A program made the translations under genes and the position numbers. DNA of 5,714 bases from the NCBI GenBank assembly GCA_900552985.1, contig USBP01000115.1:1-5714 (forward strand), written 5' to 3'. Within the stretch, counting starts at the first letter, position 1, and each line of letters opens with the position of its first letter. Of the stretch, positions 1 through 5,618 are shown piece after piece. The notes beneath the pieces are model-generated. The model saw only the letters and a program-made list of their open reading frames with translations, was not told the DNA's origin and searched no databases. This DNA comes from an uncultured Oscillospiraceae bacterium. GTDB taxonomy: Bacteria; Bacillota; Clostridia; Oscillospirales; Acutalibacteraceae.

Positions 1-812
1 CATAAAAAATCAAAGCCGATCTCCGTTGTAAGCGCTGAAAGGGAAGCCAGCTTTTCCCGGTCTCTGACAGAGGTCTTCCAATGGTACGGCGTCATGGTGA
101 AAAGATCCTGAATTTCCCCATTGCTGTGCAGCGTGATTTCGCCGCGCACCGGCACACGCTTTTGAAAGACGAAGCCCGGATAAGCAGTATCCTTTCTTTC
201 GTTTTCATAGGGCCGGTCATACACCGCCTGTTTGAGCTGATAGAGATGGCGGGGAGCCGCCACGGCCAAGAGCAACATCCCGCCCGGCTTCACCACGCGG
301 GCAAATTCCTTGGGCACGATAGGGGCGAAAACGCTCAGCAGACAGTCGGCGGCCCCATCGGACACCGGCATATGAAAAATGCTACCAACCGCCAGTTCTA
401 AGCCCGGATAGCGCTTTGCCGCCATGCGGACAGCGATCTTGGAGATATCTACCCCTGCCGCCTGCGCCTCTATCCCCTCTGCATGCAGCGCGCTCAGCAA
501 CCGGCCCGTATAATAACCCTCGCCGCAGCCTGCATCTAAAACAGCCGGCCTCTTCTCTTCTGCCAACCGCTCTAATACAAGCGCGTTCAAACAATTACTG
601 AACAGCTCATAGCGGCCTGCGTCGAGAATCCGCCGGCGGGCCGCAAGCATCTCACCGCCGTCGCCAGGGAGTCTGGTATGCATCCGGTTGGCAGGCAAAA
701 GATGCACATAGCCCTCTTTTGCAATATCAAAACTGTGCCCCTGCGGGCAAATATAGCGCTTCTCCTCCCGCTCCAGCTTCTGCATACATACAGGGCATGC
801 AAAAAAGGACAT
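1..812 (-). CDS. rlmA: 23S rRNA (guanine-N1)-methyltransferase RlmA, C-terminus cut by window edge
   Basis: This enzyme uses S-adenosylmethionine to methylate N1 of a guanine in hairpin 35 of 23S rRNA, at the nascent peptide exit tunnel where macrolides bind. The visible 270 residues are close to the usual full length of about 270-280, so only a few residues are missing. An N-terminal zinc site is formed by C6, C9, C22 and H26, as in E. coli RlmA. It is followed by the family-typical stretch FDIAKEGYVHLLP and by MLAARRRILDAGRYE. The SAM motif I is VLDAGCGEGYY at residues 91-101, and ARVVKPGG lies further on. The ATG at 812 is preceded by AAAGGAGG with an 8-nt spacer. From family knowledge, Gram-negative RlmA(I) modifies G745 and Gram-positive RlmA(II) modifies G748; the latter is inferred here from the likely host. 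I see no convincing promoter just upstream. Confidence 0.95.
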   Translation of the reverse strand, partial: MSFFACPVCMQKLEREEKRYICPQGHSFDIAKEGYVHLLPANRMHTRLPGDGGEMLAARRRILDAGRYELFSNCLNALVLERLAEEKRPAVLDAGCGEGYYTGRLLSALHAEGIEAQAAGVDISKIAVRMAAKRYPGLELAVGSIFHMPVSDGAADCLLSVFAPIVPKEFARVVKPGGMLLLAVAAPRHLYQLKQAVYDRPYENERKDTAYPGFVFQKRVPVRGEITLHSNGEIQDLFTMTPYHWKTSVRDREKLASLSALTTEIGFDFL

Positions 813-919
813 TGCGAGTTCCTCCTTTTGCGACTCTCCTCGCCGGTAATATCGCGTTTTTCATATTTTCCACAAAGTTTTCAACCGAATAAGATGGTAG
901 ATCTGGAATCCGAAATTTG

Positions 920-1065
920 ATTCAGGCGTTAGACACCAGACGTGGTTTCCTTCAGGTTTCTGCCTCGGCGGCAGTTTGCTGAAAATTCCAGCTGTTAAAA
1001 TGCTTTCTGTCACGCTTCTGAGGCAATCGCTTCTAACTTCCACGTCTGATGTCTAATGTCTGAAT
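920..1065. repeat. 146-bp MITE-like element with 26-nt terminal inverted repeats
   Basis: The arms at 920-945 and 1040-1065 are inverted copies matching at 23 of 26 positions, and the three differences are all transitions. In a plus-strand transcript two of these would still pair as G-U. Each arm consists of three tandem heptamers of the form YYAGRCR: TCAGGCG, TTAGACA, CCAGACG in the left arm and TCAGACA, TTAGACA, TCAGACG in the reverse complement of the right arm. Inside, TGCCTC at 961-966 can pair with GAGGCA at 1020-1025, and CTGCC/GGCAG at 960-974 forms a small local hairpin, so the unit could fold as a long imperfect stem. There is no coding content and no clear target-site duplication. 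It may be a non-autonomous mobile repeat or a structured intergenic repeat; the class is inference, but the inverted repeat itself is directly visible. Confidence 0.7.
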
Positions 1066-1120
1066 GGGGCCCCCGCGACCGGCACTGCGGCGGTAGTATA
1101 TCAATTTGCCACATCACAGC

Positions 1121-1207
1121 GCGTTCGGCGAACGCTTCCCGAACTCAGCCGCTCACGCGGCTTCAAACAGGCGGGAAGGTTCGCTTTTTACCCTTTGGGC
1201 CAAAAAG
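1121..1207 (+). repeat. Nested stem-loop with T-tract and a competing hairpin
   Basis: GCGAAC 1128-1133 pairs with GTTCGC 1179-1184, and CTTCCCG 1135-1141 pairs with CGGGAAG 1172-1178, giving a 13-bp stem with a single bulged G. Inside is the perfect hairpin AGCCGC-TCAC-GCGGCT at 1147-1162. The outer stem is followed on the plus strand by CTTTTT, which resembles an intrinsic terminator. That T-tract (1184-1189) can itself pair with AAAAAG at 1202-1207. The alternative hairpin GCGTTC-GGC-GAACGC at 1121-1135 uses part of the left arm and so excludes the outer stem. No plus-strand gene lies upstream to be terminated, so the role is unknown. Confidence 0.6.
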
Positions 1208-1223
1208 TGCCCTCACGTGCACG

Positions 1224-1249
1224 CAGGTAGCGGCATCAGATGCCGCCTG
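1224..1249. repeat. Short perfect hairpin
   Basis: GCGGCAT at 1230-1236 and ATGCCGC at 1240-1246 form a perfect 7-bp stem around the trinucleotide CAG. CAG at 1224-1226 and CTG at 1247-1249 can extend it past a 3-nt bulge. It is one member of the hairpin cluster in this intergenic block; no T-tract follows on either strand, so it does not look like a terminator. Confidence 0.6.
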
Positions 1250-1307
1250 GGCCTATCGCTACGCTTGAGGCTCTGAACGGCTTGCAGGACAAATTCACGT
1301 CCGGTCT

Positions 1308-1375
1308 GGTCAAGACCCGACCCTACCGTAGGAACCCGGAAGATGGTGCAGGTAGGGAACGGTCTTGACCGTTCC
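1308..1375. repeat. Long 20-bp imperfect inverted repeat overlapping a second palindrome
   Basis: The arms 1308-1327 and 1351-1370 are inverted copies matching at 17 of 20 positions, with a 23-nt loop. The right arm also belongs to a second dyad: GGAACGGTC 1356-1364 and GACCGTTCC 1367-1375 are perfect 9-bp complements separated only by TT. The two foldings cannot coexist in one RNA, because 1356-1370 takes part in both. As DNA, the second dyad resembles a protein-binding palindrome; as RNA, its 2-nt loop would force a few central pairs open. No gene or known motif is attached to it. Confidence 0.6.
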
Positions 1376-1538
1376 GGCCTGATGAAACCACAGCCCTCCG
1401 GCGAAGCTTACCGGAAACCCCTCGGGGTCTTCAGTTGATCGCGGGGATAGGAGCCCCTTTCAATAGGCCAGCGGCAGCAGGCTCAGGCGGTCGGCGATGC
1501 TCCGTATACGGATACTAAAAACCTCTTTGACAGACTGA

Positions 1539-1564
1539 GGCGGCATCCCAAGCGGGACGCCGCC
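1539..1564. repeat. Strong hairpin downstream of the EF-G-like gene
   Basis: Arms 1539-1549 and 1554-1564 form an 11-bp stem with one mismatch and a tetraloop. The mismatch becomes a G-U pair in minus-strand RNA. It lies about 77 bases after the stop codon of the EF-G-like gene. On the minus strand the next T-run (TTTTT) comes only after roughly 17 further bases, so it is not a canonical intrinsic terminator there. On the plus strand it is followed by CATCATTTTTG. It may still be the 3' end or a stabilising structure for the EF-G-like mRNA. Confidence 0.5.
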
Positions 1565-1640
1565 CATCATTTTTGCTTTGGCCTCATCAGGCGGGTCGCC
1601 ACAACAAGGCAGGGGCCGCCTGCACTGGGCGGGGCAGCGT

Positions 1641-3707
1641 TTATTCCTCCGCCTCCGCCTTTGCCTCTTCGATGACCTTCTGGGCCACGTTGGCCGGCGC
1701 CTCCTCATAACGGGTGAATTCCAGCGAGAAATGGCCTCTGCCATGTGTAACAGAGCGCAGCGTCGTCGCAAAATCGCCCATTTCCGCCATGGGGACCTCA
1801 GCCACGATCTCCTGCATCTTATCCTCCGCCGGGCCCATGCCCAGCACACGGCCGCGCCGCTTGGTGATATCGCCCATGATATCGCCCATCTTCTCATCCG
1901 GCATATAGGCCTTCAGCGTCCCAATCGGTTCCAGAATCACGGGATCCGCCTTTGGGATGCCATTTTTGTAGGCGATGGAGGCAGCCGTTTTAAACGCCAT
2001 TTCGGAGGAATCCACCGGGTGATAGGAGCCGTCGTAAAGCGTCGCCTTCACGCCGACCATCGGGTAGCCTGCGAGCACGCCCTTCTGCACGCTCTCGCGC
2101 AGACCCTTTTCCACAGCGGGGAAGAAATTTTTCGGCACCGAACCGCCCACGACTTCCTCTGCGAACACGAGCTCTTCGCTGTCGCATGGTTCAAAGCGGA
2201 TGAAGACATCGCCAAACTGGCCGTGGCCTCCGGACTGCTTTTTGTGACGCCCCTGTACCTCCACACGCTTTTTGATGGATTCACGGTATGCCACCTTCGG
2301 CACGCTCAGCGTTACATCTACGCCGAATTTGGATTTCAGCTTGGAAACAATCACATCCAGATGCTGCTCCCCAAGGCCGGAGAGAATCTGCTCATGCGTT
2401 TCATGGTTGGTCTGATAGGAGATGGTGGGATCCTCCTCCATCAGGCGGAAAAGTCCGGCCGCAACCTTCTCCTCCTCCCCTTTTTTCGCCACCTTGACCG
2501 CCATGCTCAGGCAGGGCTCCGGGAAGGATACCGCCGCCAGCTTCAGCACCTTTTTAGGGCTGCACAGCGTGTCGCCTGTACGCATGTTGGAGAGCTTCGT
2601 TACAACGCCGATATCGCCGGCGACGATTTCAGGCACATCCTCCTGCTTTGCGCCGCGCACAGAAATCAGCTTGCCCATGCGCTCGCTCTCCTCCGTGCGT
2701 GCGTTGAATGCCGGGATATCCGGGGTAATCTTACCGGATACCACCTTAAAGAAGGACATCTTTCCGACAAAGGGATCCGCAATCGTCTTAAAGCAAATCG
2801 CCGCAAGCGGGCCGCTCTCATCGCAGGAGAGCTTCACCTCGTTGCCATCTGCATCCACAGCAGTCTCTCCCGCGCACTCATACGCACGCGGCGCAATTTT
2901 GGACAGGCAGTCCAGCAGCTGGTCTACGCCCTCCGTCGTATAACCGGAGCAAGCGAACACCGGGTAGATGGAGCCGTCCGTCATGCCGGTTTGCAGGCCG
3001 CGGATAATTTCCTCCTGCGTGAACTCCGCGCCGTCAAAGAATTTTTCCATTAATTCGTCGTCCGTCGTGGCGACCGCCTCTTTGAGGAAGTTGAGCATCT
3101 CCTCGATACGGCTGTCCTGCGGTACGGGGATCTCAGACGCTTTGCCGTTTTGGTATGTAAACGCCTTTTGCGCCATCAAGTTGACATAAGCCTTAACCGC
3201 CCCGCCCTCCATATAGGGGACAACGATTGGGCACAGCTGCGTTTCATGCACTTCCTTGAGGAAATCAAGGGTTTTATAGAAATCGGTGTTTTCCGCATCC
3301 ACCTTGGTGATGGCGAACATCTTTGCAATCCCGCGCGCATCCGCCGCCTTGAATGCCTTTTCCGCGCCCACATCGTATTTGCAGCCGGCCGCCGTGGTAA
3401 TCAGCACGCAATCCGCCGCCCGGATGCCCTCGCTGACGCCGCCGGCAAAGTCAAACAGGCCGGGCGTATCGACAAGGTTGATTTTAATGCCGTTCCACTC
3501 CAGCGGCGCAACCGCCGTGGAGACAGAGGCCTTCCGTTTTTTCTCCTCCGCGTCATAATCGAGCACAGTGTTTCCATCTGCCACGCGGCCCAGGCGATCC
3601 GTCGCGCCGGCTAGATAGAGCATCGCCTCCGCCAGCGTCGTTTTCCCCCGGCCACCGTGGCCGGCAATCGCAATGTTTCGGATATCCTTTGCATGATAGG
3701 CTTTCAA
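1641..3707 (-). CDS. Elongation factor G-like translational GTPase (EF-G-2 type)
   Basis: The 688-residue cytosolic GTPase has the five-domain layout of EF-G: G domain about 1-275, domain II about 295-385, domain III about 395-470, domain IV about 472-590 and domain V about 592-675. The P-loop is GHGGRGKT (16-23), switch II reads DTPGLFDF (80-87), and the G4 motif is TKVD (134-137). Canonical EF-G has DTPGHVDF and NKxD, so the catalytic histidine position is Leu84 and the G4 Asn is Thr. Switch I (SVST, 61-64) also has Ser where Thr usually binds magnesium. Domain IV keeps QSGGHGQFG (491-499) and a tip loop HPVDSSE (563-569). This fits the EF-G-like class related to Thermus EF-G-2, not the str-operon EF-G, though pipelines often label it fusA. 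The start is TTG, supported by AAGGAGG 8 bases upstream; the next Met (residue 30) would remove the P-loop. It is probably monocistronic. Role in translocation, recycling or stress is not established by the sequence. Confidence 0.93.
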   Translation of the reverse strand: MKAYHAKDIRNIAIAGHGGRGKTTLAEAMLYLAGATDRLGRVADGNTVLDYDAEEKKRKASVSTAVAPLEWNGIKINLVDTPGLFDFAGGVSEGIRAADCVLITTAAGCKYDVGAEKAFKAADARGIAKMFAITKVDAENTDFYKTLDFLKEVHETQLCPIVVPYMEGGAVKAYVNLMAQKAFTYQNGKASEIPVPQDSRIEEMLNFLKEAVATTDDELMEKFFDGAEFTQEEIIRGLQTGMTDGSIYPVFACSGYTTEGVDQLLDCLSKIAPRAYECAGETAVDADGNEVKLSCDESGPLAAICFKTIADPFVGKMSFFKVVSGKITPDIPAFNARTEESERMGKLISVRGAKQEDVPEIVAGDIGVVTKLSNMRTGDTLCSPKKVLKLAAVSFPEPCLSMAVKVAKKGEEEKVAAGLFRLMEEDPTISYQTNHETHEQILSGLGEQHLDVIVSKLKSKFGVDVTLSVPKVAYRESIKKRVEVQGRHKKQSGGHGQFGDVFIRFEPCDSEELVFAEEVVGGSVPKNFFPAVEKGLRESVQKGVLAGYPMVGVKATLYDGSYHPVDSSEMAFKTAASIAYKNGIPKADPVILEPIGTLKAYMPDEKMGDIMGDITKRRGRVLGMGPAEDKMQEIVAEVPMAEMGDFATTLRSVTHGRGHFSLEFTRYEEAPANVAQKVIEEAKAEAEE

Positions 3708-3715
3708 ACCAAAAT

Positions 3716-3722
3716 CCTCCTT
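3716..3722 (-). promoter_or_regulatory. Ribosome-binding site fixing the TTG start of the EF-G-like gene
   Basis: AAGGAGG on the minus strand lies 8 bases before the TTG codon at 3707-3705. It decides the start, because the first in-frame ATG lies after the P-loop and would give a protein unable to bind nucleotide. Confidence 0.85.
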
Positions 3723-3793
3723 CTTACCGCCTCTCTGGGGAAGCGGCGCATCCGTTATTCAAATATAATAATATTTTTACGGTGTTGCAATAA

Positions 3794-3822
3794 ATTATAG
3801 CATAATTGATGATACAGTTCAA
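3794..3822 (-). promoter_or_regulatory. SigA-type promoter of the EF-G-like gene
   Basis: On the minus strand TTGAAC (3822-3817), a 17-bp spacer and a perfect TATAAT (3799-3794) are present, with an extended -10 TGC directly before TATAAT. The predicted transcript start is near 3787, giving a leader of about 80 nt that is AT-rich at its 5' end. This is the best promoter in the window and suggests the gene has its own transcript, separate from the S1-domain gene upstream. Confidence 0.85.
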
Positions 3823-3922
3823 TAAAAAATTTTCGCTTTTGCGGAAAACAGGCACAAATCAAAAAATCCTGTTTACTTGCCCAAATGAGGCCGCTTATTT
3901 TTGTGTATTCTTACAATTCCAG

Positions 3923-3935
3923 TGTCAAATTGACA
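3923..3935. promoter_or_regulatory. 13-bp palindrome TGTCAAATTGACA
   Basis: TGTCAA and TTGACA are perfect inverted 6-mers around one central base, in the AT-rich spacer between the S1-gene terminator and the EF-G-like promoter. It sits about 100 bp upstream of the EF-G-like -35 box. It could be an operator or simply contain a cryptic -35 (TTGACA occurs on both strands). No matching -10 at good spacing was found on either strand. Confidence 0.35.
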
Positions 3936-3967
3936 AGCGAGGCCTTTTTCCCTCCGTTACTATACAC

Positions 3968-4012
3968 AAAAAAATCCGTTTCTGATGGGCCCATCGGGCT
4001 TTCAGAAACGGA
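3968..4012 (-). terminator. Intrinsic terminator of the S1-domain gene
   Basis: The 11-bp perfect stem pairs 3975-3985 with 4002-4012. The loop contains an inner GCCC-GAT-GGGC pairing. Reading on the minus strand, the stem is followed at once by seven T residues (3974-3968). It begins about 33 bases after the stop codon of the S1-domain gene and precedes the EF-G-like promoter, so the two minus-strand genes are likely separate transcription units. Confidence 0.9.
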
Positions 4013-4044
4013 AGGGGTGGGACAGGCGCCATCGGTTCACGCGT

Positions 4045-4977
4045 CTAATCCGATGAAAAAACGCTTTCGATCACCTTTGGGCAGCAGTCCGGCGAGTAAA
4101 CCCAATGATTTATGTAATCACTATCCGTATAATAAGTAACGGGGGGAGGGGGATATTCCGCGTCAAACGCATCCACAATAATCAGCTTGATCTTCATGCG
4201 CTCAGGGATCAGGCTTTTGATGTAAACGCTCGCGTGCTGGCCGGCAGAAACGCCCTGCACATATTCGGCAAGCCCGGCAAGGTTCGGCGTCAGCTCTACA
4301 AACACGCCGTATTTTTCCACCGAACGGATGATGCCGGGCACCGTCTCACCCGCCTTAAATTGCGCAGCGTTTTGCTCCCATGTGCCTAGCAGCTCCTTAT
4401 GCGTGAGGGTAATACGGCCGTTTTCATCAATGCTTTTAACAAGCGCCCGGATATCCTCGCCTGTATGAAACCGCTCGGACGGGTGCGGAATCCGGGAAAC
4501 GGAGATGCTGTCAATGGGCATCAGAGCGCTGAGCCCCGCCCCGATATCGCAAAACACGCCAAACCCCTCCATGTGAGAGACGCGCGCGTCAATCACGTCG
4601 CCCGGGGAAAGTGCGGCAATATCCGTTTCCATACACTCCAGCTGCACACTGCGGCGGCTGAGAATTGCCGAGGTGCGCCCGAGCGCATCAGTATCAAAGC
4701 CGGTGATACGAAATATGACCGGTTTATTGACCCGGGAGATGATCGCAATATCCCGCACAGTGCCCTCTTCAATCCCCACAGCCGCCTCCTCGCGTGGGAT
4801 AATCCCCTCCATGCAGTCGAGATCCACATGCAGGTTGTGCTCCTTATCGCACAAAAGCGCGCGGGCCTCCAGCACCCTCCCTTCAAAATACGCATCGCGC
4901 AGCGCGGCGGAGGAGGCAAACGCAGCGCGGTTTTCCGGTGTGTCCATCAGCCAGCCTTCCGGCTTAAAATGTTTCAT
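4045..4977 (-). CDS. S1 RNA-binding domain protein (short ribosomal protein S1-like)
   Basis: The 310-residue soluble protein probably binds single-stranded RNA or mRNA at the ribosome. Two clear S1 (OB-fold) domains are seen: residues about 124-198, starting SPGDVIDARVSHMEGFGVF and ending with RITLTHKELLG, and residues about 208-272, with GETVPGIIRSVEKYGVFVEL. The N-terminal part, about 31-108, looks like a degenerate third module. The tail has a PPPP run at 276-279 and ends without a known domain. It is much shorter than E. coli RpsA, which has six S1 domains, but closely resembles proteins labelled 30S ribosomal protein S1 in clostridia. The ATG at 4977 gives the N-terminus MKHFKPEGWLMDTPENR, which fits the family as I remember it. 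Its ribosome-binding site is weak (GGGTGGG, 3-base spacer). Upstream ATG 4989 and TTG 5064 are also in frame but lack good sites. The gene ends in TAG and is followed by a strong terminator. Confidence 0.85.
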   Translation of the reverse strand: MKHFKPEGWLMDTPENRAAFASSAALRDAYFEGRVLEARALLCDKEHNLHVDLDCMEGIIPREEAAVGIEEGTVRDIAIISRVNKPVIFRITGFDTDALGRTSAILSRRSVQLECMETDIAALSPGDVIDARVSHMEGFGVFCDIGAGLSALMPIDSISVSRIPHPSERFHTGEDIRALVKSIDENGRITLTHKELLGTWEQNAAQFKAGETVPGIIRSVEKYGVFVELTPNLAGLAEYVQGVSAGQHASVYIKSLIPERMKIKLIIVDAFDAEYPPPPVTYYTDSDYINHWVYSPDCCPKVIESVFSSD

Positions 4978-4992
4978 TTTCCCACCCATTCC

Positions 4993-5089
4993 GCCGCATA
5001 AAGCGGCCTCTTTTCTTTCGGCCGGTTTCGCGTATACCGGCCCCCTGCCGCTATGCCGCAGCAAGCCTCTGCCTTGCTGACACTGCGGC
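4993..5089 (-). promoter_or_regulatory. Hairpin-rich leader of the S1-domain gene
   Basis: Three stem-loops lie between the proposed promoter and the start codon. 5055-5065 pairs with 5073-5079 plus 5086-5089, an 11-bp stem with a 6-nt bulge. GGCCGG 5020-5025 pairs with CCGGCC 5037-5042. GCCGC 4993-4997 pairs with GCGGC 5003-5007, only 16 bases before the ATG at 4977. The start itself has a poor Shine-Dalgarno sequence. E. coli rpsA has a structured leader and is autoregulated by S1; similar control here is inference only. Confidence 0.5.
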
Positions 5090-5101
5090 CGGCTTCGTTG
5101 C

Positions 5102-5130
5102 TATATATATGGAGGTTTTTCTGCTTTCAT
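5102..5130 (-). promoter_or_regulatory. Possible promoter of the S1-domain gene
   Basis: On the minus strand ATGAAA (5130-5125, 4 of 6 matches to the -35 consensus) and TATATA (5107-5102) are separated by 17 bp. A start near 5095 would give a leader of about 118 nt carrying the three hairpins. The match is moderate, and the alternating TATATATA tract allows other registers. Confidence 0.4.
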
Positions 5131-5164
5131 ACCCGGCAGCGCGGACTTTTCGCGGCATACAGCC

Positions 5165-5193
5165 TTTTTTTTCCTGCACAGCCGTGCTATAAT
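5165..5193 (+). promoter_or_regulatory. Extended -10 promoter of the DUF951-prfA unit
   Basis: A perfect TATAAT at 5188-5193 is preceded by TGC, an extended -10. The -35 region 17 bp upstream is only a T-tract (5165-5170), poor against TTGACA but tolerable with an extended -10. The predicted start near 5200 leaves about 97 nt of GC-rich leader before the DUF951 gene. It diverges from the S1-gene promoter, with about 35 bp between them. Confidence 0.65.
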
Positions 5194-5296
5194 AAACCGG
5201 ATACCGAAGAGCGTGCCGCCGCGTTGCGGGTACACAGTGGCCCCTGGCGCGGCCGTCCCTTTTCCGGCGCTTTGAATCCGACAGGAGGCGAGGGCA

Positions 5297-5503
5297 ATGG
5301 ATGTTCGTCCTGGCGATATCCTGCTCATGAAGAAGGAGCACCCGTGCAAAAACCGGGAATTCCTCGTGCTACGCGCGGGGATGGATTTTCGCATCCGCTG
5401 CACAAAATGTGGGCGCGAGGTTATGGTGCCGCGCGTTAAAATTGAAAAGAACATCAAGCGTATCATACGGGAGGAGCCCGATGCGCCGCAGGCGAAGGGG
5501 TAG
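5297..5503 (+). CDS. DUF951 family small zinc-ribbon-like protein
   Basis: The 68-residue protein matches the DUF951 pattern: an N-terminal VRPGDILLMKKEHPC segment, then LRAGMDFRIRCTKCGREVMV. H15, C17, C35 and C38 are candidate metal ligands, suggesting a small zinc-binding fold. The C-terminal third is basic (KIEKNIKRIIR) and could touch nucleic acid. The ATG is preceded by AGGAGG with an 8-base spacer and by an extended -10 promoter. No membrane segment or signal peptide is present. The molecular function of the family is unknown to me. It lies 143 bases upstream of prfA on the same strand, so co-transcription is possible. Confidence 0.9.
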   Translation: MDVRPGDILLMKKEHPCKNREFLVLRAGMDFRIRCTKCGREVMVPRVKIEKNIKRIIREEPDAPQAKG

Positions 5504-5521
5504 CCTGCCGGCTTGACCGCA

Positions 5522-5618
5522 CATGCAGCAAAAGCCCGTGCGCTGCGCTCTGCATGGCGATCATTGTGAAAGCCCGGAGGAAATTGGGAGGAAGAAGGCC
5601 CAGGCGGGCAAGTCTTCC
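5522..5618 (+). other. Two hairpins in the DUF951-prfA spacer
   Basis: CATGCAG 5522-5528 and CTGCATG 5550-5556 form a perfect 7-bp stem with a 21-nt loop. GGAAGA 5590-5595 pairs with TCTTCC 5613-5618 around the inner hairpin GCCC-AGGC-GGGC (5598-5609). Neither is followed by a T-run, so they are not intrinsic terminators, and readthrough into prfA is likely. They may affect mRNA processing or prfA translation; that is inference. Confidence 0.4.

Larger units (their letters stand above)
1066..1640. other. Gene-free GC-rich intergenic block full of hairpins
   Basis: No open frame here has a ribosome-binding site or a recognisable protein signature. The block lies downstream of the EF-G-like gene and upstream of rlmA, both on the minus strand. 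It holds the hairpins listed separately (1121-1207, 1224-1249, 1308-1375, 1539-1564). Smaller ones are ACCCC-TC-GGGGT at 1417-1428, enclosed by GAAG 1403-1406 with CTTC 1429-1432, CCGG 1398-1401 with CCGG 1411-1414, and the 10-bp palindrome CCGTATACGG at 1502-1511. No tRNA, tmRNA, SRP RNA or RNase P RNA hallmark was found. It could be part of an interspersed repeat family or a structured RNA; which one cannot be decided from this sequence alone. Confidence 0.6.

Noticed and set aside
813..919. Promoter for rlmA
   Set aside because: Candidate boxes such as TATGAA with TTCGGT match the consensus poorly or have bad spacing, so none was annotated.
861..1043. Minus-strand frame of 60 codons within the 146-bp element
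   Set aside because: It has no ribosome-binding site and consists mostly of the repeat interior and one terminal arm.
1056..1268. Plus-strand frame of 70 codons in the hairpin block
   Set aside because: It reads straight through the end of the inverted-repeat element and several hairpins, has no ribosome-binding site, and looks like translated repeat sequence.
920..1600. CRISPR array, tRNA or known large RNA in the repeat block
   Set aside because: Repeats are inverted, not regularly spaced direct repeats. No cloverleaf with a GTTCRA T-arm and no hallmark of tmRNA, SRP RNA or RNase P RNA was seen.
1460..1897. Minus-strand frame of 145 codons crossing the 3' end of the EF-G-like gene
   Set aside because: Its first part is the EF-G-like gene read in another frame, with Arg- and Ala-rich low-complexity content and no ribosome-binding site.
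1578..3053. Long plus-strand open frame of 491 codons
   Set aside because: It lies antisense to the clear EF-G-like gene, has no recognisable domain, and is a by-product of GC-rich codon use in the real gene.
3846..3874. 7-bp inverted repeat AAACAGG/CCTGTTT
   Set aside because: Short stem with a 15-nt A-rich loop and only a run of four T after it on the minus strand; compatible with chance in AT-rich DNA.
3888..3949. Possible plus-strand terminator (AGGCC-GCTT with AAGC-GA-GGCC then TTTTT)
   Set aside because: The stem is bulged, the loop is about 38 nt, and no plus-strand gene precedes it.
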